This document shows, in pieces, positions 1 to 8,543 of a DNA stretch of 53,198 nucleotides (its first letter is position 1; every line of letters begins with the position of its first letter). The translations under genes were made by a program, and so were the position numbers. Location of the stretch: contig JAFLKM010000009.1 of the NCBI GenBank assembly GCA_019163335.1, positions 1 through 53,198 of the forward strand, in the 5' to 3' direction. Below the pieces are notes generated by a model. It had not been told where the DNA came from, searched no databases, and worked only from the letters and a program-made list of their open reading frames with translations. This stretch comes from Desulfobulbaceae bacterium (GTDB lineage Bacteria; Desulfobacterota; Desulfobulbia; Desulfobulbales; Desulfocapsaceae).

Positions 1-378
1 TAATTTACGGCAAGTTATATGGTGCTCTGTTCCAAACGTTGGGACACTAGTGATTGCTGAATATCTATAACTGGAGCATCAGCCTGTTCTTTTTTCTGAA
101 GTTTTTTTCCCCAGAACATTGCCCAAACTCCCCCCCGCGATAAATGAAACTAGACTTATCGCTTCCTTTCCACATGAACACAATTTAGATCACATAAACA
201 TTGCATCTTATAGAAGATGGACGCCTTGACCCCTCCGGCAAAGTTATGTCATTCCCGGAATCAAGCCCTCTTTTCTAGAGCAGAAAAAACATTCATGCCT
301 TCTTTGCATTCAGTTATTTTCTTTCAAACCGATTCAAGACAGGCAACACGAGCAGTCCCCAAATCAAAAGGAGTTTTA
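1..378. other. Non-coding leader upstream of the RNA helicase gene
   Basis: No convincing gene is visible. An open frame continues upstream of the helicase start from 217, but its 54 extra residues do not resemble the family and the ribosome binding site lies at about 369-373. Long upstream regions are common for cold-inducible helicases, so this may be a 5' leader; that part is inference. Confidence 0.4.
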
Positions 379-1638
379 ATGAGTTTTTCAGTCTTTAATT
401 TTCACCCGCACATCGCCGCAGCTATCCAGGAATCTGGCTATACCGTACCAACCCCCATTCAACTCCAGGCAATCCCACCTGTTCTCGAAGGCCGTGACCT
501 TCTAGGCCTAGCCCAAACTGGAACCGGCAAGACAGCTGCTTTTGTACTACCAACCCTGCAACGCCTGCTGAATGGCCCGAGAAAATGCATCCGGGCCTTG
601 ATCATGGCCCCAACTCGCGAACTTGCCGAGCAGATCCATGAATATTTTGAGAAAATGGCGCACATGACCAACCTCCGCAGCGCCGTGATTTATGGCGGAG
701 TCAGCAAACAGAATCAAGCCAGAAATATCCGGAACGGGGTGGAAATTATTGTCGCTTGCCCTGGACGTCTTCTTGATCACCTGAATGACAGGACAGTCAA
801 TCTGTCTAAAGTTGAGATACTCATTCTCGACGAGGCCGATCACATGTTTGACAAAGGGTTCTTGCCAGACATTCGTCGAATATTAAAGTCTGTCCCCGCA
901 AAACGACAGTCTCTGGTCTTTTCAGCAACGATGCCCAGTGAAATTCGGCACCTTGCGGAGGATATTCTCAACAATCCTGCGACTGTACAGATTAATCATA
1001 CCCAACCGGCGGCATCCATCTCCCACGCCTTGATTCCCGTTGAACAAAAACGCAAAACTGATTTGCTCAAGAATATCCTAACGCAAAAAGAAATGACAAC
1101 AACTCTCGTTTTTACCAAAACAAAATATAAAGCTAAAAATGTCGCCCAACAACTGGAGAATTCTGGTTTTCGTGCAACATCTTTACAGGGTAATCTGTCT
1201 CAGAACAAACGACAGCAAGCCTTAGATGGATTCAAAAGCGGCACCTATAATATTCTGGTGGCAACGGATATTGCCGCCCGCGGGATCGATGTCTCCGGAA
1301 TCTCGCATGTTATTAATTACGACGTTCCCGATACTGCTGAGGCCTATACCCATCGAACCGGCCGGACTGGTCGGGCTGCCTGTACCGGAGAAGCGTTCAC
1401 CTTCATGACCTCCGCTGACAACAGAATGATCAAACTTATCGAGCAGACCCTTGGGAAAAAGATCCCCCGTGAAACGGTATCCGGCTTTAACCTCGATGCC
1501 CAAGACTTAATCGTTGCTGAGAAGGAATTGTCAGCTAGATCGGGACAAAAAAGAAAGCCATCGACAACATCAGATGCCGCAAAGTATAAACGCCCTAAAA
1601 CAGTCGATTACAGTAAACGAACATTTTTAAAACGTTAA
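379..1638 (+). CDS. rhlE: DEAD-box ATP-dependent RNA helicase, RhlE-like
   Basis: This 419-residue protein unwinds structured RNA using ATP in the cytoplasm, probably in ribosome assembly or RNA turnover. It shows a Q-motif (GYTVPTPIQ, residues 20-28), Walker A AQTGTGKT (45-52), PTRELA (about 78-83), DEAD (151-154), SAT (182-184) and the helicase motifs VATDIAARGID and HRTGRTGR. Motif Ib is CPGR where TPGR is usual. The C-terminus is a short Lys/Arg-rich tail typical of the RhlE/CsdA group. The start at 379 is chosen because AGGAG sits a few bases upstream and the fold begins there; an in-frame upstream start would add 54 unlikely residues. A cold-shock gene lies downstream, fitting a cold-adaptation context. 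The exact subfamily (RhlE or CsdA/DeaD) cannot be fixed by eye. Confidence 0.93.
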   Translation: MSFSVFNFHPHIAAAIQESGYTVPTPIQLQAIPPVLEGRDLLGLAQTGTGKTAAFVLPTLQRLLNGPRKCIRALIMAPTRELAEQIHEYFEKMAHMTNLRSAVIYGGVSKQNQARNIRNGVEIIVACPGRLLDHLNDRTVNLSKVEILILDEADHMFDKGFLPDIRRILKSVPAKRQSLVFSATMPSEIRHLAEDILNNPATVQINHTQPAASISHALIPVEQKRKTDLLKNILTQKEMTTTLVFTKTKYKAKNVAQQLENSGFRATSLQGNLSQNKRQQALDGFKSGTYNILVATDIAARGIDVSGISHVINYDVPDTAEAYTHRTGRTGRAACTGEAFTFMTSADNRMIKLIEQTLGKKIPRETVSGFNLDAQDLIVAEKELSARSGQKRKPSTTSDAAKYKRPKTVDYSKRTFLKR

Positions 1639-1790
1639 TTTTGTTCTTTCTTTTCAAAGAAAGGACATCTTTCAAGAACAACATTACCATTAGCCAAACA
1701 CGATTCTATTTAAATATTTCACAAAGATCTCGCAATTATCTGGCTTTTCTGAAATAATGTCAGTATATATAAATAGTTTGGTTTTCATTA

Positions 1791-1819
1791 TTGAATGTTA
1801 GAGATCCATTCGTTAAAAA
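1791..1819 (+). promoter_or_regulatory. Candidate sigma-70 promoter of the cold-shock gene
   Basis: TTGAAT (1791-1796), a 17-base spacer and TAAAAA (1814-1819) make a moderate match. Transcription would begin near 1826 and give a leader of roughly 110 nt, as expected for cspA-type genes. Confidence 0.4.
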
Positions 1820-1826
1820 TTAATTA

Positions 1827-1851
1827 TTGAGTTACTCAAGAATATCTTGAG
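1827..1851 (+). promoter_or_regulatory. Overlapping inverted repeats in the cold-shock leader
   Basis: TTGAG-N3-CTCAA (1827-1839) overlaps CTCAAG-N5-CTTGAG (1835-1851). The middle CTCAA can pair with either flank but not both, so the RNA could switch between two hairpins. A DNA-level operator with three half-sites is the alternative. A further palindrome, TTCCATATGGAA, lies just before the ribosome binding site. Confidence 0.4.
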
Positions 1852-1936
1852 GCAAGCACGCCAGGCTCGTCATTATGTGTCTGGTGTTATTAGAAAAAGG
1901 TTTCCATATGGAAGCACGTACAAAGGAGTAGTAAAA

Positions 1937-2137
1937 ATGGCAGAAGGTACAGTAAAATGGTTTAATGATTCTAAAGGTTTTGGTTTTATTGAGCAGGATG
2001 GTGGAAAGGACGTTTTTGTTCACCACTCAGCTATTCAGGGCGACGGTTTCAAGTCCCTGGATGAAGGCGCGCGCGTCAAATTTGACGTCGTTGCCGGCGC
2101 TAAAGGACCAGCCGCTGAAAACGTTGTTAAACTGTAA
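1937..2137 (+). CDS. CspA-family cold-shock protein
   Basis: The 66-residue product is a single cold-shock domain, a five-stranded OB-fold that binds single-stranded RNA/DNA and melts RNA structure. It begins [11 protein letters not shown] and carries RNP1 KGFGFI and RNP2 VFVHH, the nucleic-acid-binding aromatic patches. Length equals the family norm. AAAGGAG lies 8 bases before the ATG. Upstream is a leader of about 110 nt with overlapping hairpins and downstream a strong terminator, so the gene is probably monocistronic. Which csp paralogue it is cannot be told from sequence. Confidence 0.96.
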   Translation: MAEGTVKWFNDSKGFGFIEQDGGKDVFVHHSAIQGDGFKSLDEGARVKFDVVAGAKGPAAENVVKL

Positions 2138-2150
2138 TACGCAATAAATA

Positions 2151-2196
2151 AAAAAAAGCCCCGTATCCTTCATAAGGATACGGGGCTTTTTTTTTT
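2151..2196 (+). terminator. Rho-independent terminator of the cold-shock gene
   Basis: A perfect 14-bp stem (2157-2170 with 2174-2187, loop CAT) is followed by a T-run. The A-run on the 5' side makes it potentially bidirectional. Confidence 0.95.
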
Positions 2197-2344
2197 GCAC
2201 TCAAAGCCCCCCAAAGGGCAATTTTTACAGTAGGCATTACTTGTAGCAACAAACACTCCCTCGTAATCAACAACCAATAAATTCTGGTTGTTGTGCAATA
2301 ACCACTTAAAGACCACACAAGATTTTTTTTCACAGGAGATTATT

Positions 2345-2509
2345 TTGGCTAAACGAACAAATTATCAGGGTGAGAAGAGAAGCAAGGAATTAAATCGATT
2401 AAAGAAGCAGGAAGAAAAGAAAGAACGGAAGAAAAATCCTGAAAACGAACCATCAGATGATACGCTCCAGCCTGAAACCCAGATACCATCAGAAGATGGT
2501 ATCGTTTAA
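2345..2509 (+). CDS. Small highly charged hypothetical protein, TTG start
   Basis: A 54-residue Lys/Glu-rich protein beginning (M)AKRTNYQGEKRSKELNRLKK, with a basic helix followed by an acidic tail. AGGAG at 2334-2338 is six bases from TTG 2345, which decides the start; an in-frame start at 2288 lacks a ribosome binding site. Similar short proteins beginning AKR-NYQGEKR-KE are, as I recall, common conserved hypotheticals in Desulfobacterota, with no established function. Charge and size suggest nucleic-acid or ribosome association, but that is a guess. The stop codon lies inside the hairpin at 2501-2532. Confidence 0.7.
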   Translation: MAKRTNYQGEKRSKELNRLKKQEEKKERKKNPENEPSDDTLQPETQIPSEDGIV

Positions 2510-2532
2510 GCTGGCGCTATAGCTTAAACGAT
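2482..2532. terminator. Two overlapping hairpins between convergent genes
   Basis: GATACCATC (2482-2490) pairs with GATGGTATC (2495-2503); ATCGTTTAAGCT (2501-2512) pairs with AGCTTAAACGAT (2521-2532). They share 2501-2503, so the two are nearly exclusive. Neither has a good T-run. Their position between the small gene (+) and polA (-) suggests a weak bidirectional terminator or 3'-end stabiliser. Confidence 0.45.
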
Positions 2533-2576
2533 AATTGCATCGCTTAAAATAACTACACCATCCTATTATTAAAATC

Positions 2577-5252
2577 TCACCCTGCTTTGGCCAAGCTTGT
2601 TCCTGTATTAAAGTTTACCACCAGTGGTACATCAAGGGCCAGGACATCTTCCATCGCCGGCTTGACAATTCTTATCGTCTCTTCTCTCTCTGTTTCAGGC
2701 AATTCAAAAACTAACTCATCATGGATCTGAAGGAGCAGTCGAGCTCGAAGTCCTTCTTTAGCCAAAGCTGCAGCAACTCGGATCATGGCCAGTTTCATAA
2801 TATCGGCTGCTGTTCCCTGAATTGGGGTATTGATGGCAGTACGTTCCGCAAATTCTCGATCCGCCCTATTCTTTGCCTGAATCTCCGGCAACATCCGACG
2901 CCGATTCAGTAATGTTGTGACAAAACCATCCATCCGCGCCTTTTCCACGATGTCAGACATAAATCGCTTCACCCCATGATATAACTGGAAATAGCGATCA
3001 ATAAAGCTCTGGGCCTCCTTACGGCTGATATTGAGCTGACTGGCTAAACCAAAGCTGCTCATCCCGTAAACGATACCAAAGTTAATTGTCTTGGCGACCC
3101 TTCTCATTTCTGAGGTAAGCAGTAATGGTGAGATACAAAAAAGCTGGGCGGCGGTTCGGGCATGGATATCGCCTCCGGTGCGAAAGGCCTCAAGCAGGAC
3201 GGGGTCCTGCGAATAATGGGCAAGTACCCGCAGATCAATCTGTGAATAATCCGCTGACAAAAAAATCAACCCGTCAGCTGGCACAAAGGCCTGGCGAATA
3301 CGGTTACCCTCCTCCGAACGAATGGGGATGTTCTGGAGGTTAGGATTACTTGAGGAAAGTCGGCCGGTTGCGGTAACCGTCTGATTATAGGATGTGTGCA
3401 CCCGGCCCGTCAACGGATCAATCAGCTCCCGTAATTTATCGACATAGGTTGACTGGAGTTTGGAAAGATTACGAAAATCAATAATCATCGCCGGTAATGC
3501 GTGACTGGCAGCCAATTTCTCTAGGACCTTCATATCCGTTGAATAGCCAGTCTTGGTCTTACGACCGTAGGGAAGATGCAGCTCGTCAAAGAGGATCTCT
3601 CCCAATTGCTTAGGGGACTGGATATTAAATTCCCTGCCGGCCTGTCCGTAAATCTGAATTTCCAGGAGCCGCAATTTTTCTTTAAACTCGACCGACAGGG
3701 TGTCAAGCATTTCTGTGGAGACACAGATGCCGGCAAGCTCCATTTCAGCCAAGATTGGTATCAGAGGAATCTCTACATCAAAAAAGAGCGAGCCCAACTC
3801 CAGTTTCTGCAGTTCAGGCTCAAAGTCCTGCCACAGACGAAGAGCCCCATACACATCTTCACAACTGTAATTTTTCGCGGTCTCCATTTCCACAAAGGTA
3901 AAGGCATCTTCACGGGTGTCACCTTTCACAACTTCGGAAAAAGAAGTGAGGAGGAGCCCGGCTTTCAGGCACAAATCATCCAGCTTATATGACCGCCGTG
4001 TGGGCTCAATGAGATAAGCGGCAATCATGGTATCAAGGAGCCGGCCCTGCAGACGAATGCCGAAATTTTGCAGAATCACGGCATAGTCATATTTGACATT
4101 ATGTCCAAGTTTCGGCAGATTTTTGTCTTCAAGGAAAGGGCGCAGTCTCTCGGCAACCAAGGTAGAATCCAGCTGACCTGAAATCTGGACTCCCTCCGCA
4201 TTTTGGTGATGCAGCGGAATGTACCAGGCCTTTCCCAGATCAACGCAAAGGGAAATGCCAACAAGCCTCGCCGTCCGGCTGCATATCGAAGTAGTCTCCG
4301 TATCAATGACCATAAGGGCTGCCCCGGCTAAAACATGCTCAACCTCCCGCAACTGTTCCTCGGTCTGGACAAGAAAAAATCCATCGGTTTCGATGCGATC
4401 CCCCGCAATTTTCTCCTCAATCAAACTGGAAAATTCAAGGATTTTATACAGACTCTGAAGCTGTTCAAGATCAGGCGGTGGAAGTTTATAAGCATCTAGA
4501 CTCTGCGGAAGGTCAAGATCTTCCTTAAGACGAATCAATTCACGGGACAGGAATGCAGCATCCCGGTTGTCGAGTAGCCGCTCCCGCATTTTTGATTTTT
4601 TCATGCCCTCAACATGGGCATAAATCCCCTCAAGATTCTCATATTGATTAATCAGGATCTCTGCCGTTTTAGGCCCAATTCCAGAAACCCCGGGGATATT
4701 ATCAGAACTGTCACCAATCAGGGCAAAACACTCCAGAAGCCGTTCCGGACCTACATTATACTTCTCAAGCACCGCCTGACAGTCCATAACCCTGTCTTTC
4801 ATGGGCTCCCATACAACAACCTGATCGTCAACCAGTTGCAGGAGATCCTTGTCGCCCGAGACAATTATAACCCTGTGTCCCTGCCGACTCAATTGCTTAG
4901 CCGCTGAAGCAATGATATCATCGGCCTCAACCCCGGGGATTTCAAAAGAAGGGATATTAAAGGCCCGCACCAGGTCTTTAATATAGGGAATCTGCACCTG
5001 CAGATCTTCGGGCATGGCAACTCTGTTCGCCTTGTAGGCGTCATACATAGCATGCCGAAAGACTGGCCCCCGACTATCATAGGCCACCGCCAGATATTCT
5101 GGATTCTTCTCCCGCAGGATACGGCGGAGAATGTTAAAAAATCCGAATACCGCATGGGTCGGCAGCCCATGACTGTTGGACAAAGGGGCTATGGCATGAT
5201 AGGCCCGATAAATATAGGCACTACCATCAATGAGATAAACGTCGTTATTCAC
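2577..5252 (-). CDS. polA: DNA polymerase I
   Basis: This 891-residue enzyme does Okazaki-fragment processing and repair synthesis. The N-terminal 5'-3' exonuclease (about 1-280) includes the GDSSDNIPGVSGIGPKTA segment. The middle 3'-5' exonuclease keeps its metal ligands (DTET, GHNVKYD, YSCED), so proofreading is probably active. The C-terminal polymerase has motif A DYSQIDLRVLAH, the O-helix RRVAKTINFGIVYG and motif C QIHDELVFE. Length is normal. It follows nadA by 31 bp on the same strand, so the two are probably co-transcribed. The ATG start gives MNNDVYLIDGSAYIYRA, the usual family N-terminus. Confidence 0.98.
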   Translation of the reverse strand: MNNDVYLIDGSAYIYRAYHAIAPLSNSHGLPTHAVFGFFNILRRILREKNPEYLAVAYDSRGPVFRHAMYDAYKANRVAMPEDLQVQIPYIKDLVRAFNIPSFEIPGVEADDIIASAAKQLSRQGHRVIIVSGDKDLLQLVDDQVVVWEPMKDRVMDCQAVLEKYNVGPERLLECFALIGDSSDNIPGVSGIGPKTAEILINQYENLEGIYAHVEGMKKSKMRERLLDNRDAAFLSRELIRLKEDLDLPQSLDAYKLPPPDLEQLQSLYKILEFSSLIEEKIAGDRIETDGFFLVQTEEQLREVEHVLAGAALMVIDTETTSICSRTARLVGISLCVDLGKAWYIPLHHQNAEGVQISGQLDSTLVAERLRPFLEDKNLPKLGHNVKYDYAVILQNFGIRLQGRLLDTMIAAYLIEPTRRSYKLDDLCLKAGLLLTSFSEVVKGDTREDAFTFVEMETAKNYSCEDVYGALRLWQDFEPELQKLELGSLFFDVEIPLIPILAEMELAGICVSTEMLDTLSVEFKEKLRLLEIQIYGQAGREFNIQSPKQLGEILFDELHLPYGRKTKTGYSTDMKVLEKLAASHALPAMIIDFRNLSKLQSTYVDKLRELIDPLTGRVHTSYNQTVTATGRLSSSNPNLQNIPIRSEEGNRIRQAFVPADGLIFLSADYSQIDLRVLAHYSQDPVLLEAFRTGGDIHARTAAQLFCISPLLLTSEMRRVAKTINFGIVYGMSSFGLASQLNISRKEAQSFIDRYFQLYHGVKRFMSDIVEKARMDGFVTTLLNRRRMLPEIQAKNRADREFAERTAINTPIQGTAADIMKLAMIRVAAALAKEGLRARLLLQIHDELVFELPETEREETIRIVKPAMEDVLALDVPLVVNFNTGTSLAKAG

Positions 5253-5283
5253 ACGATGCTCCAGAAGACAAAAACGAAACGGC

Positions 5284-6384
5284 TTAAATGCTCAACATCT
5301 GCTCAAGGGACTTCAGAGCCTTCTCAGCTACCTCAGAGGGCACCTTAACCTGATTGACGACTATGCCGGCAGCCAGATTATCAAGCAGCCAGAGCAAATT
5401 CACCGGCTGATTACGATCCATGGTTGTACACTGACAAGGGATTGGTGCAAGAAGATGAATTTCTTTATCCGGATACTGTCTCTGCAAACGACTGACCAGA
5501 TTGATTTCCGTGCCTATTGCCCATTTACTGCCAGCGGCCGACTCTTTGACTGCGGTAATAATTGCCTCCGTTGAACCATACCGATCAGCAATTCCAACGA
5601 CTTCAGCACTACACTCTGGATGAACCATGATTTGAATTTCTGGCACACGCAGCCGAAACTGGCGTACATGCTCGGGAAGAAACCGCATATGCACTTCACA
5701 ATATCCATCCCAGAGCAGCACCCTGGCCTTTCGTAACTGCTCAATGCTGTTTCCGCCTAGTAGTTCACCCCGGTGCCAGACGCAGATCTGCTCTGGTGGA
5801 ACTCCCAAGGCTATTGCCGAATTGCGTCCCAGATGCTCATCGGGAAAGAAGAAGACCCTCTCTCCTTTTTTCAAAGCCCAGGCCAAAACACGCTGGGCAT
5901 TGGAAGAGGTGCACACCGAACCTCCACGCTCACCCACAAAGGCCTTGACAGCTGCCGAGGAATTCACATATGTCACTGGAACAACCGTTAATTCATCTTT
6001 GGTAACTCCAGCCTGCATCAGATTCTTGTATGCCATGGCAACAGCCCCCGCCGTCGCCATATCCGCCATGGGGCAGCCGGCAAATAGATGCGGAAGCATT
6101 ACTTTTTGATGTTTCTGAGCCAAGATATCAGCAGACTCTGCCATAAAATGGACCCCGCAAAAAATTATAAATTCCGGGCCATGCATGGATGCCGCTTCAC
6201 GGGCAAGTTTCAAAGAATCGCCCACAAGATCAGCAAACTGAAATAAACCGTCCTGCTGATAATGATGGCAGAGAATGAGAAGCCGTCCAGCCAACTCTTT
6301 CTTCCGCTCTAAAATTCTCGAGAATACCTCCGACTCTGTCAGACGAAAATATTCTTCCTCAATGTCCGGTTGCAGTAATGGCAT
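5284..6384 (-). CDS. nadA: Quinolinate synthase A
   Basis: NadA condenses iminoaspartate with dihydroxyacetone phosphate to quinolinate in de novo NAD synthesis, using an oxygen-sensitive [4Fe-4S] cluster. The 366-residue protein has family segments FCGVHFMAESADILA, YVNSSAAVKA, MVHPECSAEVV and IGTEINLVSRL, and a C-terminal CQC pair; three Cys (near FAGCPMADMA or FCGVHF, HPEC, and CQC) are the likely cluster ligands. The partner genes nadB and nadC are not in this window. It lies directly upstream of polA. Confidence 0.95.
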   Translation of the reverse strand: MPLLQPDIEEEYFRLTESEVFSRILERKKELAGRLLILCHHYQQDGLFQFADLVGDSLKLAREAASMHGPEFIIFCGVHFMAESADILAQKHQKVMLPHLFAGCPMADMATAGAVAMAYKNLMQAGVTKDELTVVPVTYVNSSAAVKAFVGERGGSVCTSSNAQRVLAWALKKGERVFFFPDEHLGRNSAIALGVPPEQICVWHRGELLGGNSIEQLRKARVLLWDGYCEVHMRFLPEHVRQFRLRVPEIQIMVHPECSAEVVGIADRYGSTEAIITAVKESAAGSKWAIGTEINLVSRLQRQYPDKEIHLLAPIPCQCTTMDRNQPVNLLWLLDNLAAGIVVNQVKVPSEVAEKALKSLEQMLSI

Positions 6385-6550
6385 AAAAACTCTCTTCTAT
6401 AATTTTAAACAAAATAAATATTTTGCAAGCATCGCACGACAAGGTCATATTGAATGATAAGAAACAATGCAAGTCCATGACAGCTCATGAAAAATGCCTT
6501 CTACCACTGACATCCATATCTGGCAAGGAGAATGAAATTCCCGCCCGCAA

Positions 6551-6589
6551 AAGAAAAGGCCCTGCACAGAACTTAATCCATGCAGGGCC
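6551..6589 (-). terminator. Terminator of the S30AE/cold-shock fusion gene
   Basis: Read on the minus strand, the arms GGCCCTGCA and TGCAGGGCC (9 bp, 14-base loop) are followed by TTTTCTTTT. It sits 24 bp after the stop codon of the gene ending at 6613. Confidence 0.85.
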
Positions 6590-6612
6590 ACTGATCTTCT
6601 TTTGATCTCCAG

Positions 6613-7146
6613 CTATCTGGCTACTCGTACCCAGGAGGCTTGTGGGCCCTTATCACCTATGGTTTCACCGTAAGAGACCTCATCTCCTTCCACTAACTGA
6701 TCCAGCGGGATATCTTTCAACGCATTCTCATGAAAATAAATCTCTCGCTCGTCTGGGGTGACGATAAAGCCATAGGACTCAAAAGGCGATACTTTACGCA
6801 CTACCCCAAAACTTGCGGTCTCCATTTCACCGTCAATTGACTTCTGGTCTTTTCGCTTTTTTCGCAGGATCTCTTTTAATTGCAGTGACAAAACATCAAA
6901 GGCCTCAACAAGCAGCGCCCCCATATTTTCACCCTTTCTGGAAACCACCACGGTATCATTGGGCACAGAGGCTACAACCTTCAACTCATAGCCTTTCTCT
7001 TTGTGATGCTTGGTTTCCTCAATTGAAACACGAAGATGAAGGACAAAGTTTGCATAATGACGAATTAACTTTTCCTTTTCTTCGTCTATTCTCTCCTGCC
7101 AACCTTTCCGCAACTCTACGTTCCTGGTTTCGATCTTCAGTTCCAT
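6613..7146 (-). CDS. S30AE (HPF/RaiA-like) protein fused to a cold-shock domain
   Basis: A 177-residue cytoplasmic protein. Residues about 1-100 resemble the ribosome hibernation/S30AE fold (MELKIETRNVELRKGW..., SIEETKHHKEKGYELKVV, GALLVEAFDVLSLQLKE). Residues about 108-177 form a cold-shock-like OB domain (GVVRKVSPFESYGFI, EREIYFHENAL, GDKGPQASWVRV). The predicted role is binding the small ribosomal subunit under stress, with the OB domain adding RNA contact; the architecture is known but its function is little studied. GGAGG five to nine bases before ATG 7146 fixes this start; a TTG 24 bases further upstream would lie before that ribosome binding site. A structured 5' leader precedes it. 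Confidence 0.9.
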   Translation of the reverse strand: MELKIETRNVELRKGWQERIDEEKEKLIRHYANFVLHLRVSIEETKHHKEKGYELKVVASVPNDTVVVSRKGENMGALLVEAFDVLSLQLKEILRKKRKDQKSIDGEMETASFGVVRKVSPFESYGFIVTPDEREIYFHENALKDIPLDQLVEGDEVSYGETIGDKGPQASWVRVAR

Positions 7147-7168
7147 ACAGTTCCTCCAGTTAATCTCC

Positions 7169-7259
7169 AATGACGATTACCAACTCGTCATTCTAACAAC
7201 GTACCTCAAGGTACATTCCCTGGCAGGTTGTGGTTCAACTTAACCATCAACAACCTGCC
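7169..7259 (-). promoter_or_regulatory. Three tandem hairpins in the S30AE/cold-shock leader
   Basis: AATGACG/CGTCATT (7169-7175 and 7186-7192), GTACCT/AGGTAC (7201-7214) and GGCAGGTTGT/ACAACCTGCC (7222-7231 and 7250-7259, with an inner TGGTT/AACCA stem) occur in series between rodA and the fusion gene. The innermost lies just upstream of the ribosome binding site. They could form a structured RNA leader. No known riboswitch class is recognised. Confidence 0.45.
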
Positions 7260-7363
7260 TTCACTTTCATTATATTCCCCTCAACCTGATGCGCAAGTCT
7301 TAGATGAGGCATTCCGTAAAAAAACTCTTTCTTTCCTCACATCTCCCTGAGACCTGATCATTC

Positions 7364-8494
7364 TTAACCGTCACAACCTTCAAGGGTGGATTCGGTCTGA
7401 AAACGCCGCATCCGGACATTGAGCAATATTCCCATCCCCAGTAAAGTGGTCAAAAGAGAAGAACCGCCGTAACTGAACATTGGCAAAGGGACCCCAACCA
7501 CCGGCAGAAATCCAAGGATCATCAACAAATTTATGACCGCCTGCCAGAAAATAAGAGCCACCACCCCAAAAGCCAGAAACAGCCCAAACCGATCCTTGGC
7601 TGACATCGCCGCGTGCAGCCCCCAGATCAGCATAAAAAAATAAACCAGTAAAAAAAAGAGGCTCCCGGTAAACCCCCACTCTTCACACCAGACTGAAAAC
7701 GCAAAATCGGTATGTCTTTCCGGCAGAAAATGAAGATGTCCTTGTGTTCCCTCCATGTATCCTTTTCCAAAGAGTCCACCACTGCCAATGGCAATCTTGG
7801 ACTGAAGGATTTGATATCCTTCTTCCATGGCATTATGGGCGGGGTTAAACAAGGTTTCCACCCTTTGCTTCTGATACGGCTTTAAGACATAACACCAGCC
7901 AAGCACGATCATAACAATCCCGCTCACCCCCAAAGTAATATAAGTTGACCAGCGCAATTTAGCTAAAACCGTCATCGAAATGAAAATGATAACAAACATC
8001 AAGGCAGTGCCAAGATCCGGTTGAATCAGGATCAAAACAAATGGAATGGCCATGAGAATGATGGGAAGGATTAACTCCTGCAACGAATATCCAACCACCG
8101 TTTCCTTACGGGAATAATAACTGGCCAGAGAAATAACCATCATCAATTTGGCAGGCTCAGAGGGCTGCAACTGAAAAAATCCAAGATTAATCCAGCGCTG
8201 GGCCCCGCCGGCACTGTTACCGACAAAAATGACAAGCGCGAGCAATATAATCGTAAAAACATAAATGGGATAATTCCATAAATGGAGCTCTTTGTAATCA
8301 AAGCTGATAATAAAAAGAATCCCAGCGACACCCATTAGTAAGAGATAGCCTTGTTTCAAATATGGCGGCATCCCCCCAGAAGACGGGTAAGTGGCACTGT
8401 ACAGATTCAGATACGCCATGCCGCAAACAAGAACCAATAAAAAAAGGAGCACCCAGTCAAAGCTTGCTAAAAACCGTCGATCCATGCGTAACAT
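7364..8494 (-). CDS. rodA: Rod shape-determining peptidoglycan polymerase RodA
   Basis: RodA is the SEDS-family glycosyltransferase that elongates glycan strands from lipid II in the lateral wall. The 376-residue protein has about ten hydrophobic segments and typical SEDS stretches: WINLGFFQLQPSEPAK, LIQPDLGTALMF, LPERHTDFAFSVWCEEWGF, GVPLPMFSYGGSS. It follows mrdA (PBP2) by 49 bp, its obligate transpeptidase partner, and is the last gene of the mre operon. ATG 8494 is the first start; an ATG at codon 4 is also possible. Confidence 0.97.
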   Translation of the reverse strand: MLRMDRRFLASFDWVLLFLLVLVCGMAYLNLYSATYPSSGGMPPYLKQGYLLLMGVAGILFIISFDYKELHLWNYPIYVFTIILLALVIFVGNSAGGAQRWINLGFFQLQPSEPAKLMMVISLASYYSRKETVVGYSLQELILPIILMAIPFVLILIQPDLGTALMFVIIFISMTVLAKLRWSTYITLGVSGIVMIVLGWCYVLKPYQKQRVETLFNPAHNAMEEGYQILQSKIAIGSGGLFGKGYMEGTQGHLHFLPERHTDFAFSVWCEEWGFTGSLFFLLVYFFMLIWGLHAAMSAKDRFGLFLAFGVVALIFWQAVINLLMILGFLPVVGVPLPMFSYGGSSLLTTLLGMGILLNVRMRRFQTESTLEGCDG

Positions 8495-8543
8495 TTATTT
8501 CCCTACTATAAGTAATCGAAATCTTTTGACAAAGGCAACTTTC

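Noticed and set aside
2127-2333. Minus-strand frame of 68 codons over the cold-shock terminator
   Set aside because: It reads through a near-perfect terminator hairpin and has no start signal.
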